Shown one piece after another: positions 38,161 through 47,491 of a stretch of DNA of 64,000 bases (position 1 is its first letter; every line of letters begins with the position of its first letter). The notes under the pieces were generated by a model. It worked only from the letters and a program-made list of their open reading frames with translations. It had not been told where the DNA came from and did no database searches. Origin of the DNA: Croceivirga thetidis (GTDB taxonomy: Bacteria > Bacteroidota > Bacteroidia > Flavobacteriales > Flavobacteriaceae); NCBI RefSeq assembly GCF_012272815.1, contig NZ_JAAWWL010000002.1, forward strand, positions 774,280 through 838,279. The letters run 5' to 3'. The position numbers were made by a program, and so were the translations under genes.

Positions 38161-39198
38161 ATGAAACGCATTTATAATTTAATTTTCATTCTGAGCCTAA
38201 TCTTAATTTCCTGCGGAAGCACTGCTGATGCTTCTAACTTTTTTGCAATTGAATTAGAGGGCAAAAAGAAAGAATTTCAAAAAGGCGAAAAAGTTGGTGT
38301 TGCCATTAAAAACAAAAAAGAAAAGACCATCAATAAAGTTGAATATGAATTAGACGGTCAAGCAATTGTAATTGAAAACGGTAAACTCACTTTAGATTCC
38401 CAAAAATTGGGACGCAAGGAACTCAAGGCAAAAATATATTTTGACGACACCTCAACTGAGGTAACTAAATCAATTAGCATACTAGCCACCAGAGCTCCTG
38501 AAATTTATACTTATGAAATAATAAACGAGTTCCCCCATGACAAACGGGCTTTTACCCAAGGATTGGAATTTTACAAAGACACCTTATACGAAAGTACGGG
38601 CAGGTTGGGTAAATCAACACTTAGAAAAGTCGATTTTAAAACTGGTGAAATACTTCAAAAGATTGATTTAAAAAATGACGAGTTTGGTGAAGGACTCACC
38701 ATAATCAATGACCAAATCGTACAATTAACTTGGCAAAATGGATTGGGCTATGTGTATGACCTGCCCGATTTAAACCAAACTAGCAGCTTCAATTACGGGC
38801 AAAGCAAAGAAGGATGGGGCCTATGTAATGATGGCTCAAAAATCTACAAGAGCGATGGTACTGAAAAAATATGGATACTCGATGCCAAAACTTTTACTGA
38901 GATAGACTACATAGAAACGGTTACCAATAAGTCAATTTTCAATAAGGCTAACGAATTGGAATATGTTGATGGAAAAATCTATGCTAATGTATGGCAAAAA
39001 CCAAGCATGATGATTATAGATACTAAATCAGGGGCCATTGAAGGTGTTGTGAATTTTTCTGGATTAAAAAGCAAGGTCGAACAGCACTCAGAAATCGATG
39101 TTTTTAATGGTGTTGCTTATCATCCTGAACGAAAGACTTTTTTTGTTACGGGAAAGAATTGGAGTAAGATTTTTGAAGTTAGCATCAATAAAAAGTAA
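38161..39198 (+). CDS. Glutaminyl-peptide cyclotransferase lipoprotein
   Basis: 345 residues. Lipoprotein signal with lipobox LISC (Cys19), a short beta domain (about 25-110), then a five- or six-bladed propeller of the glutamine cyclotransferase family. Recognisable pieces are FTQGLEFYKDTLYESTGRLG, FGEGLTII, LTWQNGLGYVYD and NELEYVDGKIYANVWQ. It cyclises N-terminal glutamine of peptides to pyroglutamate, here at the envelope. It is the first gene of a three-gene operon; the next ATG comes one base after its stop. Confidence 0.9.
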   Translation: MKRIYNLIFILSLILISCGSTADASNFFAIELEGKKKEFQKGEKVGVAIKNKKEKTINKVEYELDGQAIVIENGKLTLDSQKLGRKELKAKIYFDDTSTEVTKSISILATRAPEIYTYEIINEFPHDKRAFTQGLEFYKDTLYESTGRLGKSTLRKVDFKTGEILQKIDLKNDEFGEGLTIINDQIVQLTWQNGLGYVYDLPDLNQTSSFNYGQSKEGWGLCNDGSKIYKSDGTEKIWILDAKTFTEIDYIETVTNKSIFNKANELEYVDGKIYANVWQKPSMMIIDTKSGAIEGVVNFSGLKSKVEQHSEIDVFNGVAYHPERKTFFVTGKNWSKIFEVSINKK

Positions 39199-39199
39199 T

Positions 39200-39589
39200 A
39201 TGAATTCCTACTCAAAATTGATTTATGTATCAAAGGATGATCTTGATGAATTAAATCATGTCAATAATATTCGATACATAGAATGGATTCAAGAAATTTC
39301 ACGTGAACATTGGCAAAACGCCGTTTCAAAAGATATTGCCAATAGTTGTATTTGGGTGGTTAGAAATCACAATATAACCTACCATAAAAGTGCGGTTTTA
39401 AATGATGAACTAAATATTAGGACTTATGTAAAGCAATGGCATGGAGTGATTTCGACCAGATTTGTTGAAATTAAAAACAATAAAACAGATGTCATTTTGG
39501 TTACATCCCATACAGAATGGTGTATGTTAGATTCCAAGTCATTTAAGCCTAAACGGGTTACGGAAGAAATCATTCGTCAATTTGAGTAA
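39200..39589 (+). CDS. Acyl-CoA thioesterase, 4HBT hotdog fold
   Basis: 129 residues from the ATG at 39200, one base after the upstream stop; longer starts would overlap the cyclotransferase in another frame. The hotdog signature D-x-x-x-H-V-N-N-x-x-Y-I-E-W is present near residue 20, with Asp near 13 as catalytic acid. This is the 4-hydroxybenzoyl-CoA thioesterase/FadM/YbgC type. The acyl substrate is unknown. Cotranscription with a cyclotransferase and a beta-helix lipoprotein looks incidental. Confidence 0.9.
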   Translation: MNSYSKLIYVSKDDLDELNHVNNIRYIEWIQEISREHWQNAVSKDIANSCIWVVRNHNITYHKSAVLNDELNIRTYVKQWHGVISTRFVEIKNNKTDVILVTSHTEWCMLDSKSFKPKRVTEEIIRQFE

Positions 39590-39594
39590 TCAAA

Positions 39595-41139
39595 ATGCAA
39601 CAATTCTTTAAAATTTTAGTTTTTTCGATTTTTTTAACCGGTGCTATCTTGAGTTCCTGCAGAAAAGACTTTGATTTTGAAGTTTCTTCCTGTGATTTAC
39701 GGTTTTCAAAAGACACTGTTTTTTTGGATACCATATTTGCCAACATTTCAAGCAGCACATATGTCTTAAAAGTTTATAATGATAGTAGTAGAGACTTATC
39801 CATACCCACAATACGGTTGCGGCAAGATGCCAGCAACTATCGTTTGAATGTTGATGGTCTCTCAGGTCAAAGTTTTGATAACATTCCATTATTGGCAAAT
39901 GATAGTCTTTTTGTTTTTATTGAAACTGTTTTACCTCAAACGCAATTAGAGCAAGCGGAATTCTTAAATACAGACGCTATACAGTTTATTGGAAGTCAAA
40001 ATACACAAGAGGTGCAACTGGTTTCCTTGGTCAAGGATGCAAATTTTCTTTTTCCACAAGAGGATGGAAATGGAATGTCAGAAACCCTCTTGATAGGGAT
40101 TGATGAAGATGGTAATGAATTACGAATTGATGGTTTTTTCTTAGAAGAAGAAGAATTGGTTTTTTCCAATGAAAAACCCATAGTAGTTTATGGTTATGCA
40201 GCCGTACCGCCCAATAGAACTCTGACCATTGAAGCCGGAGCAAGGGTGCATTTTCATAAGAACTCTGGATTAATTATTGGAAATACCTCTTCATTGCATG
40301 TTTTAGGGTCGCTTAGTCAAGACCTTGAACTGTTGGAAAACGAGGTGATTTTTGAAGGAGATAGGCTCGAGCCCGAATTTGCTGATGTTGGCGGTCAATG
40401 GGGTACCATATGGTTTTTTCCTGAAAGTACCGATAATCAATTGGAACATCTTACAATCAAAAATGCTACCATTGGATTGTTCTGTGAGGGTACGGAGAAT
40501 GATGAAACAATACGATATCAAATGAACAATCTTCAAATCTACAATAGCTCATCGACCAACCTATGGGCAAGAACTGCAAATATCGTAGCCAATAATTGTG
40601 TTTTTGGCAATGCCGGTGAGGTATCGGCATATTTAAACTTAGGAGGAAGCTACGATTTCAAACACTGTACGCTGGCAAATTATTGGACAGCTTCATTTAG
40701 ATCTTCCCCCACCCTCTTAATAGATAATATTCTTGAATTGCAGCCAGATGTATTCATCCAAGCTAACCTTACAAAAGCTACGTTTGGCAATTGTATTATT
40801 GATGGTAATCAATTTTTAGAACTTGGTTTGGTGAAATCAGATACTAAAACATTCAATTTTCAATTTAAAAATTGTTTGATTCAATTTGATGATAGAAACT
40901 CTGATTTTACGGATAATCCACTTTTTAACTTTGCGGACCTAACCAATTACGACGAAATTGGATTGAATATGGATGTAGGATTCAGCAAACCACTTAGTAA
41001 CGATTTCAATCTTTTGGAAAACTCTGCCGCTATCGGGTTTGGAGACTCAACCATCTCTTTATCAGTGCCTTTAGACCTTGTTGGAAGCTCTAGAGCAAAC
41101 CAATCAGATGTCGGCGCATATAATTATATTCCTCAATAA
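39595..41139 (+). CDS. Right-handed beta-helix lipoprotein
   Basis: 514 residues. Lipobox SSC (Cys22), then C-R-K-D, close to a surface-export signal. An Ig/transthyretin-like N-terminal part (to about 170) leads into a parallel beta-helix with short repeated strands: LTIEAGARVHFHKNSGLIIG, then LTIKNATIGLFCEG, ANNCVFGNAG and FKHCTLANYW. No catalytic carboxylate cluster of pectate lyases is obvious, so a structural or binding role is possible. Third gene of the cyclotransferase operon (5-base gap). Confidence 0.82.
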   Translation: MQQFFKILVFSIFLTGAILSSCRKDFDFEVSSCDLRFSKDTVFLDTIFANISSSTYVLKVYNDSSRDLSIPTIRLRQDASNYRLNVDGLSGQSFDNIPLLANDSLFVFIETVLPQTQLEQAEFLNTDAIQFIGSQNTQEVQLVSLVKDANFLFPQEDGNGMSETLLIGIDEDGNELRIDGFFLEEEELVFSNEKPIVVYGYAAVPPNRTLTIEAGARVHFHKNSGLIIGNTSSLHVLGSLSQDLELLENEVIFEGDRLEPEFADVGGQWGTIWFFPESTDNQLEHLTIKNATIGLFCEGTENDETIRYQMNNLQIYNSSSTNLWARTANIVANNCVFGNAGEVSAYLNLGGSYDFKHCTLANYWTASFRSSPTLLIDNILELQPDVFIQANLTKATFGNCIIDGNQFLELGLVKSDTKTFNFQFKNCLIQFDDRNSDFTDNPLFNFADLTNYDEIGLNMDVGFSKPLSNDFNLLENSAAIGFGDSTISLSVPLDLVGSSRANQSDVGAYNYIPQ

Positions 41140-41174
41140 TTGTAAGTTTTCCTTTACTTTTTTATGTAAAAACC

Positions 41175-41198
41175 ATAGTTTTTTTAAGGGAAAACTAT
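41175..41198. promoter_or_regulatory. Inverted repeat before the LytTR gene
   Basis: ATAGTTTT - 8 bases - AAAACTAT, a perfect 8-base inverted repeat 45 bases before the ATG at 41243. There is no T-run after it, so an operator fits better than a terminator. Autoregulation by the LytTR protein is a reasonable guess. Confidence 0.45.
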
Positions 41199-41242
41199 AA
41201 ACCTTTTTGACCCCTTCTTACTAATTTAGAGAGTTGATTCTT

Positions 41243-41977
41243 ATGGGTTTTAGATACATCATAGTCGATTCGAATGCATCCGCCATATTGCGGATGAGAG
41301 GTATTCTTGAAGAGCTTCAAGACCTTGAATGCGTTTCTATGTGTAATTCCCTTAGTGAATTGCAAAACAATATCTTTAAGCATCTGCCTGATGTCGTTAT
41401 TATTAATGTAGATGAAAATCAACACTGTCCATTTCAAATAATTGACGGATTACACCAGTACCTTGACACTTTACCAAAAATAGTCGGGTTTTCAAAAACC
41501 ACAGAGCGTGCCTACAAAGCGATAAAATCAGGATTCTTTGACTATTGGGTTCTGCCATTAAATGAATTTGAGGCAAGAAGAACTGTTTTTAAACTCAAAA
41601 AAGAAGAAAGTCTTAATCCTGCACCTACCACAATCTGTCTTAAATCTTATAAAGACTACCATTATCTTAATACGGATGAAATCCTTTATTTAAAAGCAGA
41701 CAATAACGCCACTGATTTTTTCATGAAAGATGGGAGAAAAATAAGTGCTTACAAAACATTAAAGTCTTTTGAACAGAAGTTGCCCGATAACTTTATGCGG
41801 GTACACCAAAGCTATATTATCAATAGCAAATTTGTTTCTAGGATCAACTACGGTAAATCTATCTGTACCCTAAAAAATGAGACCAATGGTCTTCCTTTTT
41901 CAAAGTCTTACAAGGAAAAAATCGATGAGTTGAAAGCCTTGCTCTCCAAAAACGCGATTAATACACTTTCGCAATAG
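41243..41977 (+). CDS. LytTR DNA-binding regulator with degenerate receiver
   Basis: 244 residues from the ATG at 41243, preferred over a TTG at 41234. Residues 1-118 have the receiver fold. The phosphoacceptor position in DVVIIN is Asn55 instead of Asp, and the conserved Lys of the switch (normally KP) is Leu104 in WVLPLN. Phosphorylation in the standard way is therefore unlikely. Residues about 130-235 are a LytTR domain (ICLKSYKDYHYL, ILYLKADNNATDFF, FMRVHQSYIINSKFV). It lies just upstream of a mini-lipoprotein gene and a kinase/regulator pair. Confidence 0.88.
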   Translation: MGFRYIIVDSNASAILRMRGILEELQDLECVSMCNSLSELQNNIFKHLPDVVIINVDENQHCPFQIIDGLHQYLDTLPKIVGFSKTTERAYKAIKSGFFDYWVLPLNEFEARRTVFKLKKEESLNPAPTTICLKSYKDYHYLNTDEILYLKADNNATDFFMKDGRKISAYKTLKSFEQKLPDNFMRVHQSYIINSKFVSRINYGKSICTLKNETNGLPFSKSYKEKIDELKALLSKNAINTLSQ

Positions 41978-42066
41978 AATTCTTACAAATTTAAGAGGTA
42001 TACTCACAAAGCTTCTTAATATACTAACAAACTCATTTCTGCAAGTAAAGCCTTGATGACACCAAG

Positions 42067-42074
42067 TAGCTTTG
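42067..42074 (+). promoter_or_regulatory. -7 element of the mini-lipoprotein gene
   Basis: TAGCTTTG matches TAnnTTTG, 36 bases before the ATG at 42111. There is no TTTG at the right distance upstream, so activation, perhaps by the LytTR protein, is plausible. Confidence 0.4.
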
Positions 42075-42110
42075 AGTCATTAATCATTATTAACCTCAAA
42101 ATCTACACGT

Positions 42111-42284
42111 ATGAAAAAAGTATTCAGTATTTTATTGATATCGGTCTTTACCTTTGGTATGATTTCTTGTGAAACCGAAAGTACAGCAGAACAAGAACAA
42201 CTCTATATTGACTCTCCAGATACAGACGATATACCACCACCAACCGATTCACCAGATACCGATGATATCCCGCCAAAAGGATAA
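42111..42284 (+). CDS. 57-residue lipoprotein with repeated SPDTDDIPP motif
   Basis: Starts MKKVFSILLISVFTFG and has a lipobox ending M-I-S-C (Cys20). The mature peptide is only 38 residues, strongly acidic, and carries two copies of S-P-D-T-D-D-I-P-P separated by P-T-D. It has its own -7 element upstream and a strong terminator 34 bases downstream, marks of an independently expressed gene. It sits between a LytTR regulator and a histidine kinase/regulator pair. Function is unknown; a secreted or surface signal peptide is one possibility. Confidence 0.75.
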   Translation: MKKVFSILLISVFTFGMISCETESTAEQEQLYIDSPDTDDIPPPTDSPDTDDIPPKG

Positions 42285-42317
42285 GCTCAGTTAGAATTAC
42301 TGTTATATCTACAACAT

Positions 42318-42346
42318 ACCCCAAATTTAACGTTTGGGGTTTTTTT
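42318..42346 (+). terminator. Intrinsic terminator of the mini-lipoprotein gene
   Basis: ACCCCAAA - TTTAACG - TTTGGGGT followed by seven T. It separates the mini-lipoprotein transcript from the kinase gene. Confidence 0.9.
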
Positions 42347-42402
42347 GTATCTTGTAAGTAAGTCTTTTCTTAAGATGCTGGGAGACGGGAAGAAACTGCG
42401 CT

Positions 42403-44505
42403 ATGAAGGGAGCTTTTTTACTTCTTTACACTTGTTTGTCTATTGTCACAATTCTTCATACCAACAAAACAGAAGAAAAGACCGATAAACCATCATGTTG
42501 TGATTCCATTCAGGATCTTTTAAAAAATCCCAACATAGATTCACCAGATAAAATCAAATTATTAGATAATAAGGTTAGTCATTGTTTAGGTCATACTAAG
42601 ACTTTAGAAGAAACGTGTATCAATATTTTCTCTTCTGCTTATTTGGAATTAGGCCAAGACAAGAAATTTAGAAGCTTCATAGAAGAACAAATAAAACAAA
42701 GTGCCAGAGAGGTTTCGATAGAAAAGTTGAGCGCTGCCTATATTGCCCTTGGCGACTATCAGAAAAAGAACTCACAAAAAGATAGCGCATATTACTACTA
42801 CTATCAAGGGTATAAAGAAGTAACATCATTTAAACCTATTGTCAATACTCATGAAGTAGGCTTATTACTTTACCATATGGCGTCTATGCAGGAAAAAACC
42901 AATGATTATGTTGGCGCTGAAAAAAACTCCATTGAGGCCTTGAAATGGTTTAGTGTTAAGGCTGAGGCCCAATATATGTTTTTGGTACACAATCTTTTAG
43001 CAATTACCCAAAATGGCTTGAATAAACTCAATGAAACATTGGAATATCATATAATAGCAAAAGGGTTTATTCCAGAAATCGAAGATGAGCAAAAGAGAAG
43101 GTTGTATGGAATCATCAACGCTAACAACATTGCCAGCGCCTATTTAAGAGCAAATAAAGAGAATAGAGCCTTGGAATTATATGACGAACTTTTATTAAAA
43201 GAATCTGAAATAAAGTCTTTGAGACCTACCACCCTTATCAAAGCTTTAGCGAGTAGAGCCGAGGCCAAATTAAGGCTTGGCACCTTTTCTGAAAGTGAAA
43301 TCTTAAATGATTTGGATAAGGCCTATGATTTAGCCAATAATGTAGAATTGAATTATGAATTGGCAATGATCAATCATTACTATGCCAGAACCTATTTAGC
43401 ACTTGGCAAAAAAGAGGTCGCTTTTGAAAAAGCAGTTATAGCCAAAGAATTGGCCGAAGCAAGTGAAAATAATGGCCGTCTGCTTGAAGTTCTCAAATTT
43501 TTAGCAGAAAATGATTTCAGCGGAAGCAGTCAGTACGCCAAAGCCTCTTATGAATTAAATGAACGACTGACTCTGGAAGAACGAAACACGCAAGAAAAAT
43601 TTGCTAGAATCCAGTTTGAATCAGACGAAATAGAGTCACAAAATGCCAAGCTTTCAAAACAACGCGAACTTTTAGCTGGAATCGCCTTAGGGCTTTTGTT
43701 ATTGGGTATCGGGGTAATCACTATAATCACCCAACGAATTAGCAACGAGAAATTAAGGTTCGAAAAAACCCAACAAGAGAGTAATCAAGAGATTTATAAC
43801 CTTATGCTTTCCCAAAAAGGTAAAGTAGAAGAGGGGAAAAAATTTGAGCAGCGCCGAATCTCAGAAGAATTACACGATGGTGTTTTAGGCCAAATGCTGG
43901 GCATACGGTTAATTCTTAGTGGACTTAACGAACGTAATGACGATGAAGCTATAGCGCAAAGGGCTGAACTTATCGAGAAATTGCAAGAACTGGAAGAAGA
44001 GATTAGGCTGATTTCCCATGAGCTTAATAAAGAATCGTATAAAAAAGTGGATAACTTTATATCAGCCTTACACGATTTGATTCAAACATCCGAAAAAGCC
44101 GGAAAGGCAAAAGTGCTTCCGAATTTTGACACCTCGATTGATTGGGATATGGTAGATGGAAATTCCAAGATTAACATCTATCGGATAATTCAAGAGGCCT
44201 TACAAAATTGTATTAAGCATGCCAATTGCCAAAATATCTACGTTGAACTGAAAAAATCGAATCAAAATCTTTATATTCAAATAAAGGATGATGGTATAGG
44301 TTATCGTACAAACAAAACCAAAAAGGGTATTGGGCTAAAAAATATCGTATCCCGCACAAAAAAGATAAATGGAAGCTTAGATGTTGAGAGCATAAAAGGC
44401 AAAGGGACATCGGTAAACATTAAAGTTCCTTTAGATTTTTCAAAAGAAAATATTGCTGGAACACGTAAAAAAAAATTGACTACCAACTTTAAACTACAGA
44501 CCTGA
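42403..44505 (+). CDS. TPR sensor histidine kinase (NarL-type partner)
   Basis: 700 residues. Signal-like N-terminus, a periplasmic region with a CC pair and TPR repeats (about 80-380), one membrane helix (about 424-446), coiled coil, then a HisKA_3-type dimerisation helix with RRISEELHDGVLGQ and phosphoacceptor His491. The HATPase domain follows: N-box EALQNCIKHA, DDGIGY and KGIGLKNIVSR. Its stop overlaps the start of the response regulator (TGATG), so they form a two-component pair. The stimulus is unknown; the mini-lipoprotein just upstream is a candidate. Confidence 0.92.
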   Translation: MKGAFLLLYTCLSIVTILHTNKTEEKTDKPSCCDSIQDLLKNPNIDSPDKIKLLDNKVSHCLGHTKTLEETCINIFSSAYLELGQDKKFRSFIEEQIKQSAREVSIEKLSAAYIALGDYQKKNSQKDSAYYYYYQGYKEVTSFKPIVNTHEVGLLLYHMASMQEKTNDYVGAEKNSIEALKWFSVKAEAQYMFLVHNLLAITQNGLNKLNETLEYHIIAKGFIPEIEDEQKRRLYGIINANNIASAYLRANKENRALELYDELLLKESEIKSLRPTTLIKALASRAEAKLRLGTFSESEILNDLDKAYDLANNVELNYELAMINHYYARTYLALGKKEVAFEKAVIAKELAEASENNGRLLEVLKFLAENDFSGSSQYAKASYELNERLTLEERNTQEKFARIQFESDEIESQNAKLSKQRELLAGIALGLLLLGIGVITIITQRISNEKLRFEKTQQESNQEIYNLMLSQKGKVEEGKKFEQRRISEELHDGVLGQMLGIRLILSGLNERNDDEAIAQRAELIEKLQELEEEIRLISHELNKESYKKVDNFISALHDLIQTSEKAGKAKVLPNFDTSIDWDMVDGNSKINIYRIIQEALQNCIKHANCQNIYVELKKSNQNLYIQIKDDGIGYRTNKTKKGIGLKNIVSRTKKINGSLDVESIKGKGTSVNIKVPLDFSKENIAGTRKKKLTTNFKLQT

Positions 44506-45173
44506 TGAAAACACTGAGAATACTTGCAGTTGATGATCATGAAATGATAATGCTCGGTTATAAATTCATTCTTGAAAGACTCATTTTCGAAGACTACAAC
44601 ATTATAGTCGATACGGCAAACGATTATGAAACCGGTAGACAAAAAATTGAAGAGTCCTCAACATCATTCAAATATGATGTTTTGTTATTGGATGTTCAGC
44701 TATATCCTCCAAATGAAGAAAAACCGTATAGTGGAGAAGACTTGGGCAAGTTAGCGCGAACACTGGTGCCTGATACTAAAATTATTTTTATGTCCTCCTT
44801 TGGTGACAACTATCGCATTAATAGCATTTTAAGGTCGGTAGATCCAGACGGGTATATGGTAAAATCCGATATTGACCCACGGACTTTAGAAGAAGCCATA
44901 CGAACCGTTGTCAAAAATCCCCCATTCTATTCTTCAAAAGCGCTAAGCGCCATTAGAAAAAAAATGGCGAACAACATTTCTTTGGACGAAAATGACAAAA
45001 AGATTCTATTTCATTTGGCAAAAGGTACCAAGACCAAAGATTTAGAGAAATATATTAAGCTTTCTTCTTCTTCAATTGAAAATAGAAAAAGACATTTGAA
45101 ATCACTTTTTGGTACAGAAAAAGAAAACGATTTGGCATTAATCTTGGCAGCGAAAAACAGGGGTTTTATATAA
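44505..45173 (+). CDS. Response regulator, NarL-like
   Basis: 222 residues. The receiver domain is complete: acid pair D10-D11, phosphoacceptor D63 (LLLDVQL), switch Ser in FMSSFGD and Lys120. The receiver-to-HTH linker is unusually exposed by an insert after D63 (YPPNEEKPYSGED). The C-terminal HTH (about 155-215) is a divergent LuxR type: DENDKKILFHLAKGTKTKDL then SSSSIENRKRHLKSLF. It pairs with the upstream kinase by 1-base overlap. Targets are unknown; direct repeats lie just after its stop. Confidence 0.92.
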   Translation: MKTLRILAVDDHEMIMLGYKFILERLIFEDYNIIVDTANDYETGRQKIEESSTSFKYDVLLLDVQLYPPNEEKPYSGEDLGKLARTLVPDTKIIFMSSFGDNYRINSILRSVDPDGYMVKSDIDPRTLEEAIRTVVKNPPFYSSKALSAIRKKMANNISLDENDKKILFHLAKGTKTKDLEKYIKLSSSSIENRKRHLKSLFGTEKENDLALILAAKNRGFI

Positions 45174-45207
45174 ACTGCTCACCTTTACTTTAGAACAGTT
45201 CACCTTT
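45173..45207 (+). repeat. Short direct repeats after the response regulator
   Basis: AACTGCTCACCTTT (45173-45186) and AACAGTTCACCTTT (45194-45207) agree at 12 of 14 bases and are 21 bases apart, two helical turns. They lie about 160 bases before the next gene and could be a binding site. Confidence 0.35.
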
Positions 45208-45363
45208 TATAACCGACATTTCAACCCTGCATTTCATCGAATTTAACATTTTTTTAAGAAAAAAATGATGGTTTTGGGGAAATTCCCTAGAATAAATATG
45301 GTTTTTCTACTGCCGTTGATGAAAAATTCATTCTAATTTTACTTGAGTACCAGAAAATAGTCT

Positions 45364-46035
45364 ATGTCAAATAAAAACAAAATCCATTTCGAAAACGGGG
45401 TAAGCGATGGGTCTAGAAAACCTGAGGCTGTTGGTTTAGAAACATTTCAAAAAATATTGGAACGTGATTTTTTCGCAGAATCATCTATTGAAACCATCTA
45501 TGTAGAAGAACACGACCGATTTGATTTAATCATTGATTTAAATTGTAATTTCAGTTTAACCGAAAGTCTTTTTCACCTAAATAATGGGAATTGGGGTTCC
45601 TTTAAAAAAGGAGAAGGAAAGCACAATAAAAAGTCCGTTTGTCAATTTCAAGAGTATTTTGAATACTTAATTGAAATCAACTACACAAAATTTGATTTGA
45701 AGGAATTATCCATTCATCTCAGTGATACATCCATTGTTGTTGAACGTCTGTATTGTATGAGCATAGTTGAACAACTTGCAACAATAATGGATTCTATATG
45801 CAGCAATTTTGTTCATATAACACTTGGTTTAACTGAAATGCCATACGAGATATTCGTACCAGTATTCGAAGAAAAAAGTTCCAATGGCATGTTGCCTACT
45901 CATTGTGAAAGCAATAGAGGACCAGAAGACTACTTTAAATATTGGGGATTGTATTTTGATTCTTCCTCAAAAATGATGGTCTACGATTATGGATCCAAAA
46001 AGGTCATTTCAGGAGACTTTCACTTGATAGCTTAG
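45364..46035 (+). CDS. Cytoplasmic protein of unknown function
   Basis: 223 residues with no signal peptide, membrane segment or domain I know. It has a mixed alpha/beta composition rich in acidic and aromatic residues, with several unpaired cysteines. It follows the two-component pair by 190 bases, with direct repeats near the start of that gap, so it may be one of its targets. It converges on glyA, leaving 10 bases between stops. Confidence 0.65.
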   Translation: MSNKNKIHFENGVSDGSRKPEAVGLETFQKILERDFFAESSIETIYVEEHDRFDLIIDLNCNFSLTESLFHLNNGNWGSFKKGEGKHNKKSVCQFQEYFEYLIEINYTKFDLKELSIHLSDTSIVVERLYCMSIVEQLATIMDSICSNFVHITLGLTEMPYEIFVPVFEEKSSNGMLPTHCESNRGPEDYFKYWGLYFDSSSKMMVYDYGSKKVISGDFHLIA

Positions 46036-46045
46036 GCATATTTTG

Positions 46046-47317
46046 CTAATTAAATAAAGGACGGTCGACCATTAGTTGGTTGACCTTCTCTTTTATAGCG
46101 GCTACAGTTTTTTGATTTTCATGATTATTGATTACCTCATCAATATATCCTACAATTTGCTCCATATCCCCTTCCTTGAGCCCTCGAGTGGTAATTGCAG
46201 CAGTTCCGAATCGAATTCCTGAGGTGATGAATGGTGATTGATCATCAAAAGGCACCATGTTCTTGTTAGCCGTAATATCTGCATGTTCAAGAACCTTTTC
46301 GGCGTCTTTGCCTGTAATGTTCTTGTTACGTAAATCAATTAGCATCATGTGATTATCAGTACCGCCAGAAATCACTTTGTAGTCTAAATCAACAAATGCC
46401 TTTGCCATTGCCACAGCATTTTTCTTTACCTGCACTATATATTCCAAAAAGTCGTCTTCTAAAGCTTCTCCGAAGGCCACAGCTTTAGCAGCAATAACAT
46501 GTTCAAGTGGCCCACCCTGATTACCTGGGAAAACTGCCAAATCGAAAAGTCCTGACATTTTTCTCAAATTTCCATTTTTCAATTTAATTCCGAATGGGTT
46601 CTCAAAATTCTCACCCATCATGATTAATCCCCCGCGAGGTCCACGCAAGGTTTTATGGGTTGTGGTAGTCACTACATGGCAATGTGGTATCGGATCACTT
46701 AGCACTCCTTTGGCAATAAGACCTGCGGGGTGTGATATATCAGCTAGCAATAAGGCACCTACCTCATCTGCAATCTCCCGAAAGCGCTTAAAATCCATAT
46801 CACGCGAATACGCTGATGCCCCAGCAATTATCATTTTGGGTTTTTCCTTAGCCGCTATCTCAAGAATGTTATCGTAATTCAACATGCCTGATTCCTCTTC
46901 CACACCATAAAAAACAGGGTTGTAAAGCCTGCCTGAAAAGTTCACTGGCGAACCATGCGTTAAATGCCCTCCGTGTGATAAATCAAAGCCCAAGATGGTA
47001 TCGCCCGGTTGTAAACATGCGTGATAGACTGAAGCATTGGCCTGTGACCCTGAATGAGGCTGAACATTGGCGTAAGAAGCACCAAAAAGTTCCTTGGCCC
47101 TATCAATAGCTAGTTGTTCTACCTGATCAACAACTTCACAACCTCCATAATAACGCTTACCAGGATATCCCTCAGCATACTTATTGGTCAAAACTGAGCC
47201 AGCAGCCTCCATTACTTGAGGGCTCGTAAAATTTTCAGAAGCAATTAATTCGATTCCCCTGATTTGCCTACTCTCTTCCTTCTTGATTAAATCAAATAGA
47301 TGCTGGTCTCTTTTCAT
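46046..47317 (-). CDS. glyA: Serine hydroxymethyltransferase
   Basis: PLP enzyme that splits serine to glycine while loading one-carbon units on tetrahydrofolate; cytoplasmic. 423 residues, normal length. It has [34 protein letters not shown], the PLP lysine in [13 protein letters not shown], and the folate-site region toward the C-terminus. It is a single gene; the 222 bases upstream belong partly to the next lipoprotein gene's control region. Confidence 0.98.
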   Translation of the reverse strand: MKRDQHLFDLIKKEESRQIRGIELIASENFTSPQVMEAAGSVLTNKYAEGYPGKRYYGGCEVVDQVEQLAIDRAKELFGASYANVQPHSGSQANASVYHACLQPGDTILGFDLSHGGHLTHGSPVNFSGRLYNPVFYGVEEESGMLNYDNILEIAAKEKPKMIIAGASAYSRDMDFKRFREIADEVGALLLADISHPAGLIAKGVLSDPIPHCHVVTTTTHKTLRGPRGGLIMMGENFENPFGIKLKNGNLRKMSGLFDLAVFPGNQGGPLEHVIAAKAVAFGEALEDDFLEYIVQVKKNAVAMAKAFVDLDYKVISGGTDNHMMLIDLRNKNITGKDAEKVLEHADITANKNMVPFDDQSPFITSGIRFGTAAITTRGLKEGDMEQIVGYIDEVINNHENQKTVAAIKEKVNQLMVDRPLFN

Positions 47318-47491
47318 TTTAAAATTTTAAGTGGTAAAAATACAAAGAGACAGAACAAATTAATACTCGGCCTGAAAGGTTTTAAAAGAACTTTTTAGGC
47401 AGTTTTCAACACTCATATTTTTAGACTAAAAGTGCATTTCATCGATATTATACGTTCTTTCAACTTATAGCGTTCTTATGAAAATGGATTT

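Noticed and set aside
47338-47490. Additional gene in the gap between glyA and the 47540 lipoprotein
   Set aside because: No frame of useful length with a start; the sequence looks like control DNA.
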